Positions 44,001 to 56,307 of a DNA stretch of 64,000 bases are shown one piece after another. Source of the stretch: Corythucha ciliata (lineage: Eukaryota; Arthropoda; Insecta; Hemiptera; Tingidae); assembly GCA_038030265.1 (NCBI GenBank), contig CM075942.1, positions 12,048,029-12,112,028 of the forward strand. Direction: 5' to 3'. The notes under the pieces were generated by a model. The model ran no database searches, was not told the origin of the DNA, and saw only the letters and a program-made list of their open reading frames with translations. The position numbers and the translations under genes were made by a program. Positions within the stretch are counted from its first letter, which is position 1; the number at the start of each line of letters is the position of its first letter.

Positions 44001-46560
44001 GAGGGTAGCACTAATTTCAGTAACTCAAAAAACACCACCTCACCCAACCATTACGCCCCCCCCCCCCCTACTCAACGCATTCAATTTGTAAGGGCCGTTA
44101 AAAAAACGACAACTATACTCAGGCACTATAAGTTCAAGTACCGAGCAGGAAACAGCCACTTAAATCCCGCCACTGATTGACGCGGCATTTCCATAGCATT
44201 TCCCTTAAGTTTTTTTTGAGCCCCCTCTCCAAACCACCCCCGTCCTTGAGGGGATAAATTCGTCTTGTGAATGAATCACAACGATTTAGTAAGAAAAAAA
44301 AAACAAAACAAAACAAAAAAAAAACTTTGTTGTAACTTCAGCACACACAGATGAGCAGTTCTCCAATAGGCAGTTATCGTAAAAATGTTATTGCTCCTTT
44401 CCTTAACTCCTTTATTTGTATCTTTAACTCTTCATCCTCACTAGCCACCATTACCAGTCTCTTTTTGTAACCTTTCTATTTTGTTTAATGTCCCTTCCAT
44501 CATACTTACAATTAGGGGGCTTGTTACATTTACTTTTGAGTGGGGATCAGACGAGTCGTTGGAGGGGCTCTTCTAGCCACAGTTTTCAGGGGTTAGCACG
44601 AATTTTCCCCCGAGGGAGCTTTGCTAGCACGTAGTCTTGAGTCTGAGAAACTCGACCGAACAATTATTCATATCTTTGAAAAACGGACGGAATTTCCGGT
44701 GGGAAATACCAGCGGTCGCGCGACCGGCCGGCTGTGCAGGCACTTGCATACCTTCGCAGGGCAAATTTGCCGACCTCCCCCCCCCCCTTCACTCCTAAAC
44801 AAAGCCACCAATATTTTCGACACGCAACTGAAGAAAGAGTTATGAATTGAGAAATACGAAACTCTACTGAGCTAATTGACTAGATATTGTCCCAGGTCAC
44901 GTACTGGAAAAAATTTCGCGGTGAGCCGAACGGTTGGGCTCATGAAGTCACTTGGAGTCACTAGAAACTGATTAAATGGGAACAGTAACAGCGTCAATGG
45001 TTGCCCAGCTCTTGTATACCACTCAAAGGTTATCATTATATTGTAACGACTGATAAACACAGGTTTTGAGGGAGAAGAGAACCCCGTTGAAGTAAAAGAA
45101 AACGTGGGTCCTTAAGAATTTCTTAAGAAAAATAACGAAATCATTAGAATACAGCTGGAACGCTCAAAAATGTTTTTTTTTTATTTGCTCCACTCTTAAA
45201 TTATTGTTTCTAACAAGAAAAAAAATGCTCTCAACCCTTTTCAAAAGGTTCACCGCGGTATTCCATTCGTGGAGGCCCGAAGCCGACCCCTATACAATTT
45301 CAAATGGGGTTCCTGAGAAGCATGGTTGGTGGTTGGGTGGGGTTGTATGGTGAAGGGGAGGGGTGATTAACTGACTCAGATGTTCGTGCATTGCCTTTTT
45401 TAGAATTTCGTTATCCAAACTCCCATTTTTCTCATTTTTTTTTTAATTAACCTGAATGCACACACACACACACACAACACACATTCCTCTCAGCATCGAC
45501 CCCCTTATCCTGGTCGCTCATCTCACTCTGTTCATTTAATTTTTTTATTCTTTCCAACGCCATTTGCAGCTTCTAAAAATGGATTGTTTAACGAGCAAAA
45601 GTAAAAGAACTGAACTGAACGTCTCGTGAAGAAAACATGAAATCATCGAGATATCATTAAATTTGTCTGTGGTGTCTTATAATAAAAAAAATGTTGAGAT
45701 ATGAAGTGCCAGGAGCTGAGAAAATTACTTCCTCCTATTTTTTTTTTCTTTTATTTTTGCTCTAATCTGCCAAGCGTTTAAATAAATTTTCCGTTAACGC
45801 TTAACCTTTAAACTTGGCGGGGGTTTTATTTTTTGTATAAAAAAAAAAATGCAAGTTCATGCGTCCTTCAAATCAAAACTCTCGGTTTCTGAAACCCGCC
45901 TACCCCCCTCCACTCACGATAAAACGCCATCGCAATTCAAGCGTGCTCAAATCTTCAAAAACATTCCTCCAACGATAAGCGCATTGTCTCTCGTTCCGCT
46001 CGTGTTGACAACATACCTTCCCACATTTTCTTCTTCTTCGTCTTCTTCTTTTTTAACGATCGTAATTTCTACTTTATCGCATGACTGATGGCAATTTACG
46101 ACCGAACCGATGCTTTCCACTGCACCGCGAACAGAAAGAATAAGAAAAAAAAAATGTTCTTTTCCTGGAAGATTCTTATTTAATTAATTCTCTCGTTTTT
46201 CTTTTGCTTCTTCACTTTTTGTGTTTGTTAAGACGGATGCGTCCTTTTCCCTGAAGGTATTAGGGCGTGGCTCGTTTTCTAACGAGATGGCGGATTTTTT
46301 TACGTGTCTCTTGAGACTTTCTCCCCCCCCCCCGTCCACCACGCGCTGCTAACTCACTCTGGTAGTACTGTCGACCAGATCAATGACTTTACCACTGGTG
46401 GGAAAGGGCTTGTTGAAGATATCGAAATCATATTCGGAGGTCCTCATGGCGGGCGAGGACTAAGGTGATCTGTTCGAGAATAAGACCACGTGTACAGGCT
46501 ACATGAGTATTTGACTCGAGAGTCTGTTTGTTCGACCAAAAAAACAATAAATTCGGCTTT
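44000..46560. other. Unique intron-like island
   Basis: C runs 44056-44068, 44777-44787 and 46323-46333. (CA)n at 45459-45475. Acceptor-like CATTTGCAG at 45569 and TTCCTCTCAG near 45494 lack donors. 45580-45630 contains a short ATG frame in good context (AAAAATGG) of 16 codons, not convincing. Confidence 0.35.
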
Positions 46561-47190
46561 CCGTTCATTTGACCAGTGAGAAAACTTTAAATTTAGCAAA
46601 GTGGAATAACTGATTTTTCACCGCACGTCTGCCATGACTCCTATAGGAGTGACGTGTCAAATTAGTGGACACAAAGATGACTTGTTCTACGAATTTTTGG
46701 TAATGAAACTTACTAAATATAACGATAATGGCCCCTTTAAACCACAAATATCCTGAAAATTATGAATTTAACTTTGAAAATCCGTCAGCCTAATGAAGAG
46801 AGCCGTCGTTTGTCTTAGGTCGCTAAACAAGTGAGTTCGCCCTTTAGGTGCAGACCTCTCTCAGCCAGAAACTCGAGTGAAAGGACTATTCTCGTAACTC
46901 ACAAGGTGGCAACAAATCTGATCATAATTAGGCTGAGTGCCCTTAGAAATGCACCGTTCAGCCTTCCGACAGGACTAGCTAGGCCCGAGCAGGTGGGTTT
47001 TGTCCAAAATTGCCAATAAACATCATAAATTCTGTTAGGGTGTTAGCCCTGAAACGTGGCAATTGTTGAACAGATGCGACCGTAAGGAAGAATGGAGAAA
47101 GAGGTGCCATTCAGGAATGATCCAATCGGAGGGAAACAAGTTCTTCAACAACTCTTCAGGGGAACATTCTAAGCGTGAAAAGGGGATCAT
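46561..47190. other. Unique spacer
   Basis: Donor-like AAACAA|GTGAGTTC near 46829 has no acceptor within exon range. Short frames are not recognised. Confidence 0.3.
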
Positions 47191-47191
47191 T

Positions 47192-48400
47192 CAGTGGCGT
47201 AGCACCATTTCCTTGGCTTGGAAAATGGAAAATTTTGCTATTGTTGAGCAAATTCCCCCCCAAAAATTAAGAAATTACGCTAAAACTGAGAAATTGCGCT
47301 AATTCACTGTTTCTCGATCCCCTAAAGGCCTTTTTACAGCTAAATTGAGAAAAACCGATTACAAAATTGGGGCTAATTTGAATGAACGCAAAAACGTGGT
47401 TAAAAGTCCAAAAATCCGTATTCAAGGCTTAAATTGAGAATTACGCTAATTAGCGGCTAGAATTGAGGAAAATCGATAATTTAAGATTAAAATTGTAAGA
47501 AACTGCACATTCACAACTATAAATGACAAAAATCGCTTATTCGAGGCTAAAATACAGGAAAACACTTGTAACACTGCTGAAAACTCAATTTCGTGGCTTA
47601 GATTGAAAAATTGGTAATCCGCAGCAAAATTAAGAAAAGGCAATCGTCGCCGCAGCTACGATAATGAATAAAACGCTAATTTTGTGGCTAGAATTAGTAA
47701 ATAGCGCTATTACGGGCAAAAGTCGAGCAAAATCGCTAATACGACCGAATGGAAAAAACACCCCCATTAAAGCTGAGCTGAGAATTGAGAAAAAGGGCTG
47801 ATTAACTGCTGAAATTGTCTAAAAGAGTTGATTCGGGATGAAATTGTGAAAAATCACCGAATTTATCACTGCTGTAACATTGCTGAAAACTCAATTTCGT
47901 GGCTTAGATTGAATAATTGGTAATCCGCAGCAAAAATTAAGAAAAGGCAATCGTCAGCAGCTACGATAATGAATAAAACGCTAATTTTGTGGCTAGAATT
48001 AGTAAATAGCACTATTAGCGGCAAAAGTCGAGCAAAATCGCTAATACGACTGAAGCCTGGGAAAAACGATCGGTCACAGCTTAAATTATGAAAAAGCGCT
48101 ACTTGCTACTTCCCGGCTGAGAATTGAGTAAATGCGGTAAATGTGGCTGAAATTGATTAAAAAAACGATAATTCTCCGCAAAATGAAGAAACGCTTATTC
48201 GAGGCTAAAATACAGAAAACTCGCTCATTTAGCTAAAGATGAGAAAAAGTGTCGATTCGCTGCTAAAATATTTATTAAAAAATGCTAAATTGTGACGATA
48301 AAATAGTGAAAACGACAAACTACGGGTTTTGGAGGCAACTTTATTAATTAAATTGAGAAAAAGTGTAATAACCGTAGCTAAAATTGATGAGAATTCGCGG
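47192..48400 (+). repeat. Family A array behind a hAT-like left end
   Basis: CAGTGGCGTAGCACC at 47192, preceded by GGATCATT, is a classic hAT-style terminus. Family A units begin about 40 bases later. The array contains a 176-bp tandem duplication (47569-47745 and 47875-48050). The corresponding right end with GGATCATT was not found. Confidence 0.65.
47569..48050 (+). repeat. Recent segmental duplication inside the A array
   Basis: Two segments of about 176 bp, offset by 305 bp, both run ACTGCTGAAAACTCAATTTC (or ATTGCTG...) through TAATCCGCAGCAAAA to CGCTAATACGAC, differing at only a handful of sites. Neighbouring monomers are far more diverged. Confidence 0.8.
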
Positions 48401-48549
48401 CTTTGACGGTTCACGACCCTTTAACTGTGCTAATTCAGTTTTTGGGGTTGGATTGACAATTTCGGGGATTCACCCCCGAATGTAAGCCTGCAATAGGCAT
48501 TGGGACGCATCAGACTTCCTAGATCAAATGCTGGCTAACGCCTCTGGCA

Positions 48550-49250
48550 TGAACTAGCAATTTTTCCTCTTTTAGCCAAGAATTAGAGTTTTTTCTTCAA
48601 TTTTAGACGTGAATTAGCTATTTTTCTCATTTTGATCCACGATTAGAAACTTTAGCAGTGATGTGCGCTTTTTCTCAATTAGCGCTTTTCATAAATTGCC
48701 GTCGATAACATGAGTTTTTCTCGATTATAGACACGAATTAGCCATTTATTTTGCTTTCCCCATGACGAGAGCGAATTGGTGTTTTCTCAATTTCAGCTTT
48801 AAATGAGCCCTTTTTCTCATTTTTAGCCGTTAATTAGTCCTTTTTCTTAATTTTTTCCATGAATGTACGGTTTTAGGCATGTGAGTTAGCGCTTTTTTCC
48901 CCATTTTAGCAGCGACTTAGCGAGTTTTCTCAATTGTAAGGTGCCGGGTTGATGTTTGTGTGCGTCAGTGAATTAGGATGCCCCGTATCGCTTTTTTTTT
49001 TTTTTTAATTTAGCCGCGCATTAGAGCTTTTTCGAAATTATTTCACATTTAGCCATGAGTTAGCATTTTTTATAATTTTTGGCCGTGAATCAGCACTTCT
49101 TAATTTCGACCCCGAATGAGCGATTTTATCACATTTAGCCATGCGAGTTAGCACTTTTTCCTCTTTTTAGCAGCGTACTATTAGCAATTTTTCTCAATTT
49201 TAGCAGCAAACTGCGAATTTATGCCGCTAAAATTGAGTAAAATCCTAATT
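48550..49250 (-). repeat. Family A array, minus orientation
   Basis: Units with CGAATTAGC and TTTTTCTCAATTTTAGCC. It faces the plus-oriented array ending near 48400 across a spacer of about 150 bp, making a large diverged inverted arrangement. Around 49215-49250 orientation switches back within one monomer. Confidence 0.7.
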
Positions 49251-49399
49251 CGCTACTACACCTATGACTTATTGGGGAAAAAGCACTAACCCATAGTTAC
49301 ATGTGAAAAAATGGCAAATTCATGTCGAAAAACAAGTATTTTCCCCCAATTTTAGCAGCTAATTAACGGTATAATCCCATATAGCGATGAATTTTTTGA

Positions 49400-49680
49400 A
49401 TGTGGATTAGCTAATAAGGACCCCCCCCCTCCAAATTGTTTCTTGCCCGCTCATCCCTTCGTCGTTGCGCGACAGGCTCCGCATCAAAAACAAAAACCCT
49501 AAAAACATTAAGGGTCGTAACAAAAATATCTTATCCAAGGTTAGACCAATGCTGGTCGCCTATCGATGGAAGACGAGCATATTAGAAAAAAAAAAAAAAA
49601 TCTGAAGAATCCGGGGCCCCCACGGGGCTCCGGGCACAGGTCCGTCGGGCCGCCGCCTAAAGATGGCACTGGCGGGTTGA
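49400..49680. mobile_element. Probable right end of a MITE
   Basis: CCGGGGCCCCCACGGGGCTC, GGGCCGCCGCC and AGATGGCACTG lead to an edge at about 49671. On the other strand it begins CAGTGCCATCTTTAGGCGG, a hAT-style start. A related GGGGGGCCCCGTG and GGAGCCCCGTG block occurs near 54890-54930. No left partner was assigned. Confidence 0.35.
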
Positions 49681-49689
49681 ATTCATAAA

Positions 49690-50590
49690 AATTGGCCATG
49701 GGCTGCTAAAATTGAGAAAAACCTCTGATTTCACGACTATAACTGCGAGAAAAAGTGCTAATTCAAAGCTAAAATTCAGATAATGCTCTACTTCTTGGTT
49801 AAAATTGAGAAAACGCGCCAATTGCTACAGAAATGGAGAAAATGAGTCTGAGGGAAGCAATGTAAAACCAACGCTACATCGTGGCTAAAAGTGGAAAATC
49901 CGTTAATCCGCAGCTAACATTGATAACAAAGCAAATTCACGGCTGAAACTGAAGGAAATCGCTAATCTGACAATGAGGCTAAAATCGTAATTGATAATGA
50001 GCGCTAATTTTAGGATAAAACACAGGAAACTGTTTATTCACTGCTGAAGTTGAGAAAATACGCTCGATTCTCGACTAAAATTGAGGTAAAAACCTAATTT
50101 GAGGCTTAAATTGAGACAAAGCACAGAATTTGCGGCTATAAATTTGAGAAAAACACCAATTCATGGCTTAAATTGAGAAAAAACTGTCACGCGCTTCTAA
50201 AATGGAGGAAAATCGCTAATTCACAGCTGAAAATGAGAAAAATCGTTCATACGCAGCTAAAATTTTTGAAAAAGGCAAAATTCACGAATAAAATCACGGC
50301 AGAAAATTAATCATTCGTAGCTAAGTTTGATTAAAAGCTCCATTTCGTGGCAAAAGAAAAAGTGTCAATTTGCAGCAAACGTTCAGTAAAATTTCGAATT
50401 TACGGCTTAAATTGAAAAAAAAAAAAAAAAAAAACGCTAATTCACGACTAAAATTGGGAAAAAGCGCTAGGCTTCTCTGCTAATATGAAAAGAAGGTAAA
50501 AATTGCGGCTGAAATTGAGAAAAAGCGTTAATTCCTCGAAAAATGAGTAAAGTTGATTGTTCGCAGATGAGAATAAGAAAAACAGCTAGT
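49690..50590 (+). repeat. Family A array
   Basis: About 30 units of GCTAAAATTGAGAAAAA then CGCTAATTCACGG, among the better preserved copies. It contains an A run at 50407-50424. Confidence 0.75.
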
Positions 50591-50639
50591 GATGAGACTG
50601 CGTCGTCACCACTGATATGGTGGGGGGGGGGGGTAGTGC

Positions 50640-50900
50640 TTCTCTTACAGTGGATTTAGCTCCTTCAAAATTGATTCGTGAGTTTGGCTCTTAACTATAA
50701 ACAAACTTTCCGCGAGCTTGGCGCATTCTTAGAACGAATTTCGAGGGAATTGAATCTCTTAAAACTCAATTTCAGATTTATTTTCTTGACAATAACCCTC
50801 ACCGTCACAGGCTTCTCTCCTTAAAAACGCAATTTTGCGTGTTTCTCACCCGGGCAGGAACAAATTTCGTGGGGCTGACTTAAAAGAGACGGAAAGAGCC
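50640..50900 (+). repeat. Short family B array
   Basis: GATTCGTGAGTTTGGCTC, CAATTTCAG and CAATTTTGCGTGTTTC units; follows a G run at 50620-50632. Confidence 0.5.
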
Positions 50901-53300
50901 TATAGCACCGGTCTTTTGGGCTTTATGGACGCTTTAAAAAGTATACCGAGGAAAGGTGTTCAGTAGGGCAACACCTGTGAGGAAAATTCAGTTGAAGAGG
51001 GCAAATTTGAGGTCTTTACAGCAGTCATTCGTCAAAAAAACATTTAAAAAATCAATCAAAAATTCAAATCGACAAAAAAAAGAAGAAAAGAAATCCACGA
51101 AGCGTCTTTTTAACGACCATCACCGCCTATAGTCCATAGACCTCAGCTTCTTGTTTTCATAAGGATGTTCCAGGCGGCTTTTATTGCTATCGCCACCGTA
51201 GAAAGTTAGGTGAAAATGCTGGGGCGTATAAAACTCGCCTCGAAAGATTGCAATTATAATGTTTCGAAAAAGACTTTACATTATCCTCGTAAATGCCTAA
51301 ATTTACATTTTGACGACCCTAACGGGGAATTTTATTGATGAAGTTCAGGAGTTCTATTGGGGAGGAAAAAAAAAAAAAAAAACACTCGAGGCAATACATC
51401 ACGAATTCTTTCACTCTTCAACCAAGAACGATAATACTTCCTTCCTTCCACCTCTCCCCTGACAGTGTAACATCCCCCCACCACACCCACCCGGGTGTTT
51501 TTTTTTTTCGAGAAGGCTCAAAAGTGTCAAAAGAAAATTACGAGCAGTTTTAAAGGCTGTTAAATGATGATTACTCTATAAAAGAAAATTATACGCCAAC
51601 CGCGTAGTTTGTGATGGCTGTATAAACGGCTAAATGGTTTTACAGGCGATTTCTTTTTACTATCTCTAAGTGTTTGTGTACATGAGGAGAAGCTTTAACA
51701 GTTCAGAAAACTCTTTGGGGCTCCTCCTATTTACACCTTTACACTGGCTCCCGATAGCAGTGAGAGGGGGGGGGGTAGTGGTTGTGGTTTTATTAAACAT
51801 AGCGTGGTCCACGAAAATTTATGTTAAGCCCGGATTTTCACTAACCCAGTTTTTCGATAGAATTTTTTATAAAAAAAAAAAAAAAATGAATATTTAATGG
51901 GATCAAAACCCAAGAAAACTAATAAACTTTAAATCCACGTAACGGATATTTGATTTAAGGATTTTTCAAGAAAGCGCGTTTTAACGGGGCTTCGGACTAG
52001 GAGAAAAACCGTTACCGAACCGTTTCCGAGAAGTCCTCCGCTACCTCCTTCCACCCACCGAAAATTAGTCCTCGCGAGAGAAGGCCCTCCCCGTGATTAA
52101 CTTATAGTCCAACGGCCATTTTTCAACAATTTTCAAACATTTTTAAAAAGCGCCAAGCTAAAAATTATACGTACTTACCTCGTCAAATGTCGGTTCAACT
52201 CTGAATTATGCAACCGTACTGCCCTCGGGTTCAGCGGATGCACACGCCGAAAAACTTGGACAAAAAATAATTGTCGGTGGGGGAGGAGGTGTGTGATGGA
52301 GCCCTTTCTCTTTCAGAAGGGCGAGTACATTGTTTGTCAAGGACACGAAAGTGAAATTTACATACACAAAAAAAGGGTTAGGGGCTGTTTACAGTGAAAA
52401 TAAAAGTCGGGGCAAAAAAAAAAAAGAAGAAATCGTATTCATTTAAAGGAATTTCGAAGTCATAAATTAAAAACGAAACGTTTACTTTTCTCGATCTTGC
52501 CTTGATCAACTCGTTTCAATTTTTAACGTTCTTTATCCTTTTAAACGATATAAATCACTAATTAAGAGGCCACTTATTTTGTTTAACTAACTCAACGTTT
52601 TGTTCTGTTTCAGATCCATCGAAAACGAAACTCTCCGCCAGTAAGTTGTAATAATTCTTCCCATTTTTTTTTTTTTTTTTTTTTTTTGCGTGCATGAAGG
52701 GCTTTCATTTTCAAAGTTTTTTCCCCCCTCCCCCTTTAAGAAAATCACCTTCATTTTCTTTCAACAATGCACCAACTAAGAAACCGAGAATGAAGCTTGG
52801 ACAATTCTTTTGTTGAAATGCCCTTCCTTTGAAATGCAACAGGTACCCCTCCCTTCCCACATCCCTTAACACACCAAGAATGTAAATTTTTCGTGTCGGT
52901 CAAACATGGAAGACGGCAAAGCGAAGAAGAAGGCGAATAAGGAAAAAAAAAAAAAAAAAACAACCTTTTCCAGCAGTTGCTGTCCTTGTTGCAAGTTTCT
53001 TATATTTACGACGGGGTGGTTGGTGCATAAGAGGATGCAGTATAGGATGAAGGAGACAAGAGAACGTGATGAGGTGTGGTAAAGGGGGTGAGAGTACGGG
53101 GTTATTAGCCTTTTGAGAGGCTGTGTGTGTGTGTGTCTGGAGGTGTGCTCGGGTCTTGTGGCAATGGAAATGAAATAAAATGTATAAAACTATTTTAAAG
53201 TTAAAAATCGGACACTTTCGATGGCAATCTGGGTGAATTGCACTAAAAGTTCAGCCTGAGAAATTTGGCTGAGAAACGTTATTCTTAACATCCCGGTCCC
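50900..53300. other. Unique intron-like island containing the microexon candidate
   Basis: T/A runs (51366-51380, 52663-52687, 52943-52961), (TG)n 53122-53136. Splice-like signals cluster between 52170 and 52650: a minus-strand donor GAG|GTAAGTAC at 52179/52178, a plus acceptor CCCTTTCTCTTTCAG at 52316, and the microexon. After 52316 one frame reads KGEYIVCQGHESEIYIHKK, but no donor fits, so it is not called as an exon. Confidence 0.4.
52614..52640 (+). CDS. Candidate 27-nt microexon
   Basis: Upstream lies a branch-point-like TTTAACTAAC, a pyrimidine tract and TGTTCTGTTTCAG (acceptor at 52613). Downstream is CGCCA|GTAAGTTGT (donor at 52641). The 27-nt length keeps frame and all three frames are free of stops: IHRKRNSPP, SIENETLR or PSKTKLSA with one flanking residue. 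Short in-frame exons with strong flanking sites are typical of neuronal or alternatively spliced genes. In the phase left by 9737-9798 it would read K-SIENETLR. Confidence 0.42.
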
Positions 53301-53479
53301 TGCATCACTAATTATTCATAATTATTACGGCATTTTTGATCCGTTTGGCCGGTTTTCACGGAACCAAAATGATGTCCCCATAGCTCAGGTTTTTCTCTGA
53401 GCATCTCTTTATTGTACACCCCGTATATTGCATTCACACGGCTAAGCGTCGGTGTAAGGGCGCTATCGGGGCCGGCTAG

Positions 53480-54330
53480 CTCAGTGTGCGTGAACTGTGG
53501 CCCTGAAACTTTCAATTTCGCTGAAATTGAGACTCTAAACGTGCACTTTCGCTAGAAGACCCGAAAACATGCATTTTCGCAGAAATAAACTCAGAAAATT
53601 CCAATTTCGTGCTGGGTAAATCGTCAGGCTTTATGGCTGCTATGGGTTGGGGCCGGCTAGCCTGGGATCCGTCGCTTCTAAAATCGTCTCTAAACAGTAA
53701 ATTTGCTTCAAGCTGGCAATTTCACCAAAATTAAGATTCGAAAATTTAAATTTCGCGTATAATCAGTCATGAAACATGTATTTTCCTCAAATTAAAATCC
53801 CAACTATGCACACACGTTCAATTTTAATTTAAAATCATTTCAAGTTTGAACTCAAAGTTATGGGAGTAGTTGTGGTCGGCTTGCCCCGCAGGGTTCGCGT
53901 TCACTAAAAATATTAGATCCTGAAACTTGCCGTTTCACTTAAATTATAAAACGTGTAACTTGCAGTATCGCGAATATTCTGCCATAAAAACATCTATTTT
54001 CACGGATGTTTGCTAAAAAATGCTGCAACTTTGCATCTAGTCGTAAAACTTTGTGAGCTGTCGTGGGGGGCGGTTAGGTCGGGTTCCGGTCCATCAGACC
54101 CTGAAACTTTCAGTTTCACCGAAATTAACTCCTGAAACTTGTAATATCGCCAATATTCTGCTAGTAAACTTCTAATTTCGCTGGTGTTTGCCTTTAAAAT
54201 GTTCTGATTCTGCGTCTATTCGTCAGGCCGATACTCCCAATACCGCGATTAATGAACCAGAAAAAATTCAATTTCACGGGCATTTGCTTTCCGCAATTTT
54301 CCGGCAATCCAACCCGAAATTCCACATATT
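53480..54330 (+). repeat. Family E array with higher-order period of about 190 bp
   Basis: Short units of CTGAAACTTTCAATTTCGCTG lie between recurring longer segments GGGGCCGGCTAGC (53469), GGGGCCGGCTAGCC (53648), GGTCGGCTTGCCC (53873) and GGTTAGGTCGGG (54070), each followed by TTCGCGTT- or TTCCGGTC-like text. Spacings are about 180, 225 and 195 bp. Confidence 0.65.
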
Positions 54331-54539
54331 TTTATAGCTCCGACTGTTGCAATACCGTGGCTATGTCTGTCATGCTTTGATTGGTGTACGAATGGCTGGG
54401 TCCTCAGCCTTTATAACGGGGGGGGGGGGGAGGATCATTGATACTTGTAATTTCAAGATAGCTAAGACCAAAAACACGCAATTTTCAGAATGTTTAGACC
54501 CAAAACTTACAATTTTGCAGATATTTAGCTCAGAGTTAT

Positions 54540-55270
54540 GTAATTTTGCGGTTATTTCTCTCAATTTAACCAGCGAATAGCAGGTAAAATTTGAAAAGTT
54601 TTTTCTCAATTCAGTTGTGAATTAGCAAGAACAGCACACGAGCGTTTTTCACAATTATAGCCACGAATCAGCGATTTATTTTTTTTACATTAGCCTCAAA
54701 GTGGCCTCCTGTAAGCTTCTGCGAGAAATCTGTTTTTCATGTTGTTGTTTTTTTATGGCAAAATGTTCAGCTAAAATGCTAATCAGCCAGTGCGAATGAG
54801 CAAATTGACAGTTTCCGATTGTAGCTGGCTTCGAACAAAGACAACATGAACTTGGGCATGGGTATTGCCCACCCATGCTACGGCCTTGGGGGGGCCCCGT
54901 GATAGTTCTCGCCTAGGAGCCCCGTGTAGAAACGTTCCTGCGGCCCCCATCCATCCTATTTATCGCGATCGTAGCCAGCGTGTTCACGTTTACCGTAATA
55001 ATTACTTAATTATTAAGAATATTAATTATTAATTGCTTAATAATTCTTAATTTCAACCGCTGACTTGCCCCAAAAACGTCACACTAGCGCTTTTTCTAAA
55101 TTTTAGCCACGTATCAGCGCCTTTTTTTTCGGTCAATTTTAGCCGCCGAAATAACCAATTTTGCTGCATTTTAAACCTGATTATCATAGCACTTTACCTA
55201 AACTTTTATCCACGCACTTGCTCTGAATACACCGAATTAACGTTTTACACAATTTTAGTCGTGAACATAC
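54540..55270 (-). repeat. Patchy family A units, minus orientation
   Basis: Units at 54600-54700 and 55040-55270 (TTTTCTAAATTTTAGCCACG, TATCAGCG) are separated by unique sequence. 54885-54930 holds a GGCCCCGTG-rich mobile-element end like the one near 49620. 55000-55050 is an AATTATTAA-rich palindromic stretch. Confidence 0.45.
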
Positions 55271-55289
55271 TTACATTACAGAATACACT

Positions 55290-55960
55290 GAAAACAAAAA
55301 GTAGTAAAAAACACTGAAAATTGGGTGTTTTTCACCGACCTAAACGGTGCTGGGGGAACCAACTTTTTCCCGTGGTGAATTTCACCGAAGGCAAACGGTC
55401 AAGTGCGAACAGTGAATTTTACCGTACGTGGTAGTGAAATGAACTTCGAAATGAGTGTTAGAAATGACTGTCCTTTCGATGGAATCTACTGAAGGGAATC
55501 GGTAAAATTTACTTTTTGTACAGTAAATTCCACTATTTTCAGTGACGTCATAATGCTAGTTTTTACTGTTCTTACAGTTATTTTTTACCTTTCGAGCAGT
55601 ACTTTTCACTGATTTAGTGATTTCAAGGTTGTCATGACAGTATTATTCACTGTTGTCTAGGCCTTCATAACGGTAATTTTCACTGTTTCCTCAGTTCTTT
55701 GTACCCTTCCTTTTACTTTGCAAACAGTTCTATTCACTGTTTTCAGAGCTCCCGAAACGGCGATTTTCACTGTTCTCTCAGGTCTTTTTACCTTTTCCAA
55801 GTGCATTATTCACTGTTTTCAAGCCCATCGTAACGGTAATTTTCACTGTTCTCTCAATTCTCAGCTCTTTTCACCTGTCGCTTGCATTCCAGCGTTATTA
55901 TGCACTCGTCCTTCATTTATTTACACAATTGTCATGAATTTTAGAATAGTTATGTTCACC
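55290..55960 (+). repeat. Family I tandem array
   Basis: Recurring TTTTCACTGTTCTCTCAG, ATTCACTGTTTTC and CGTAACGGTAATTTTCAC motifs, unit about 45-60 bp, diverged. At the left the same motifs are spaced out (GTTTTTCACCGACC, GTGAATTTCACCGAAGG). The 87-codon frame is a by-product. Confidence 0.6.
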
Positions 55961-56307
55961 TTCATCTCAGTATACTTGTAGCCACGTTAAACCTCTGATG
56001 GTGGGAGGGGTACGTCTCATTATTTTTCACCTTGCAGATAGCGATAAACCAGAAAAACCATCGTAGATGTGTGTTACACTTATTAGCGTTTTAGTATTGA
56101 GCTTACGATGGGCTTTCTGGAAGAGGCAAATGACGAAGAAATACTAGTCCTACAGGTGCAGCGCGGAGAATAACTGGAAGAAAAGTGAACATAACTGATC
56201 TAAAGGACCTGAAAAATGAAAATAAATGAAAAATATTGCTAGAAAGGTGTATTCTAACGTGAACACAGTGATAAAGAAGTAAATGCTTACCATAGACATG
56301 GGGTTAT
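55960..56307. other. Unique spacer
   Basis: Nothing recognised. It ends at the target duplication of the next element. Confidence 0.3.

Noticed and set aside
47192..49671. Single hAT element spanning both family A arrays
   Set aside because: Left and right ends look hAT-like, but their flanks (GGATCATT and GCGGGTTG) do not match and the ends differ (CAGTGGCGTAGC versus CAGTGCCATC).
52317..52390. Exon starting KGEYIVCQ after CTTTCAG
   Set aside because: Attractive translation and acceptor, but no donor of reasonable strength before the stop, and an A run inside.
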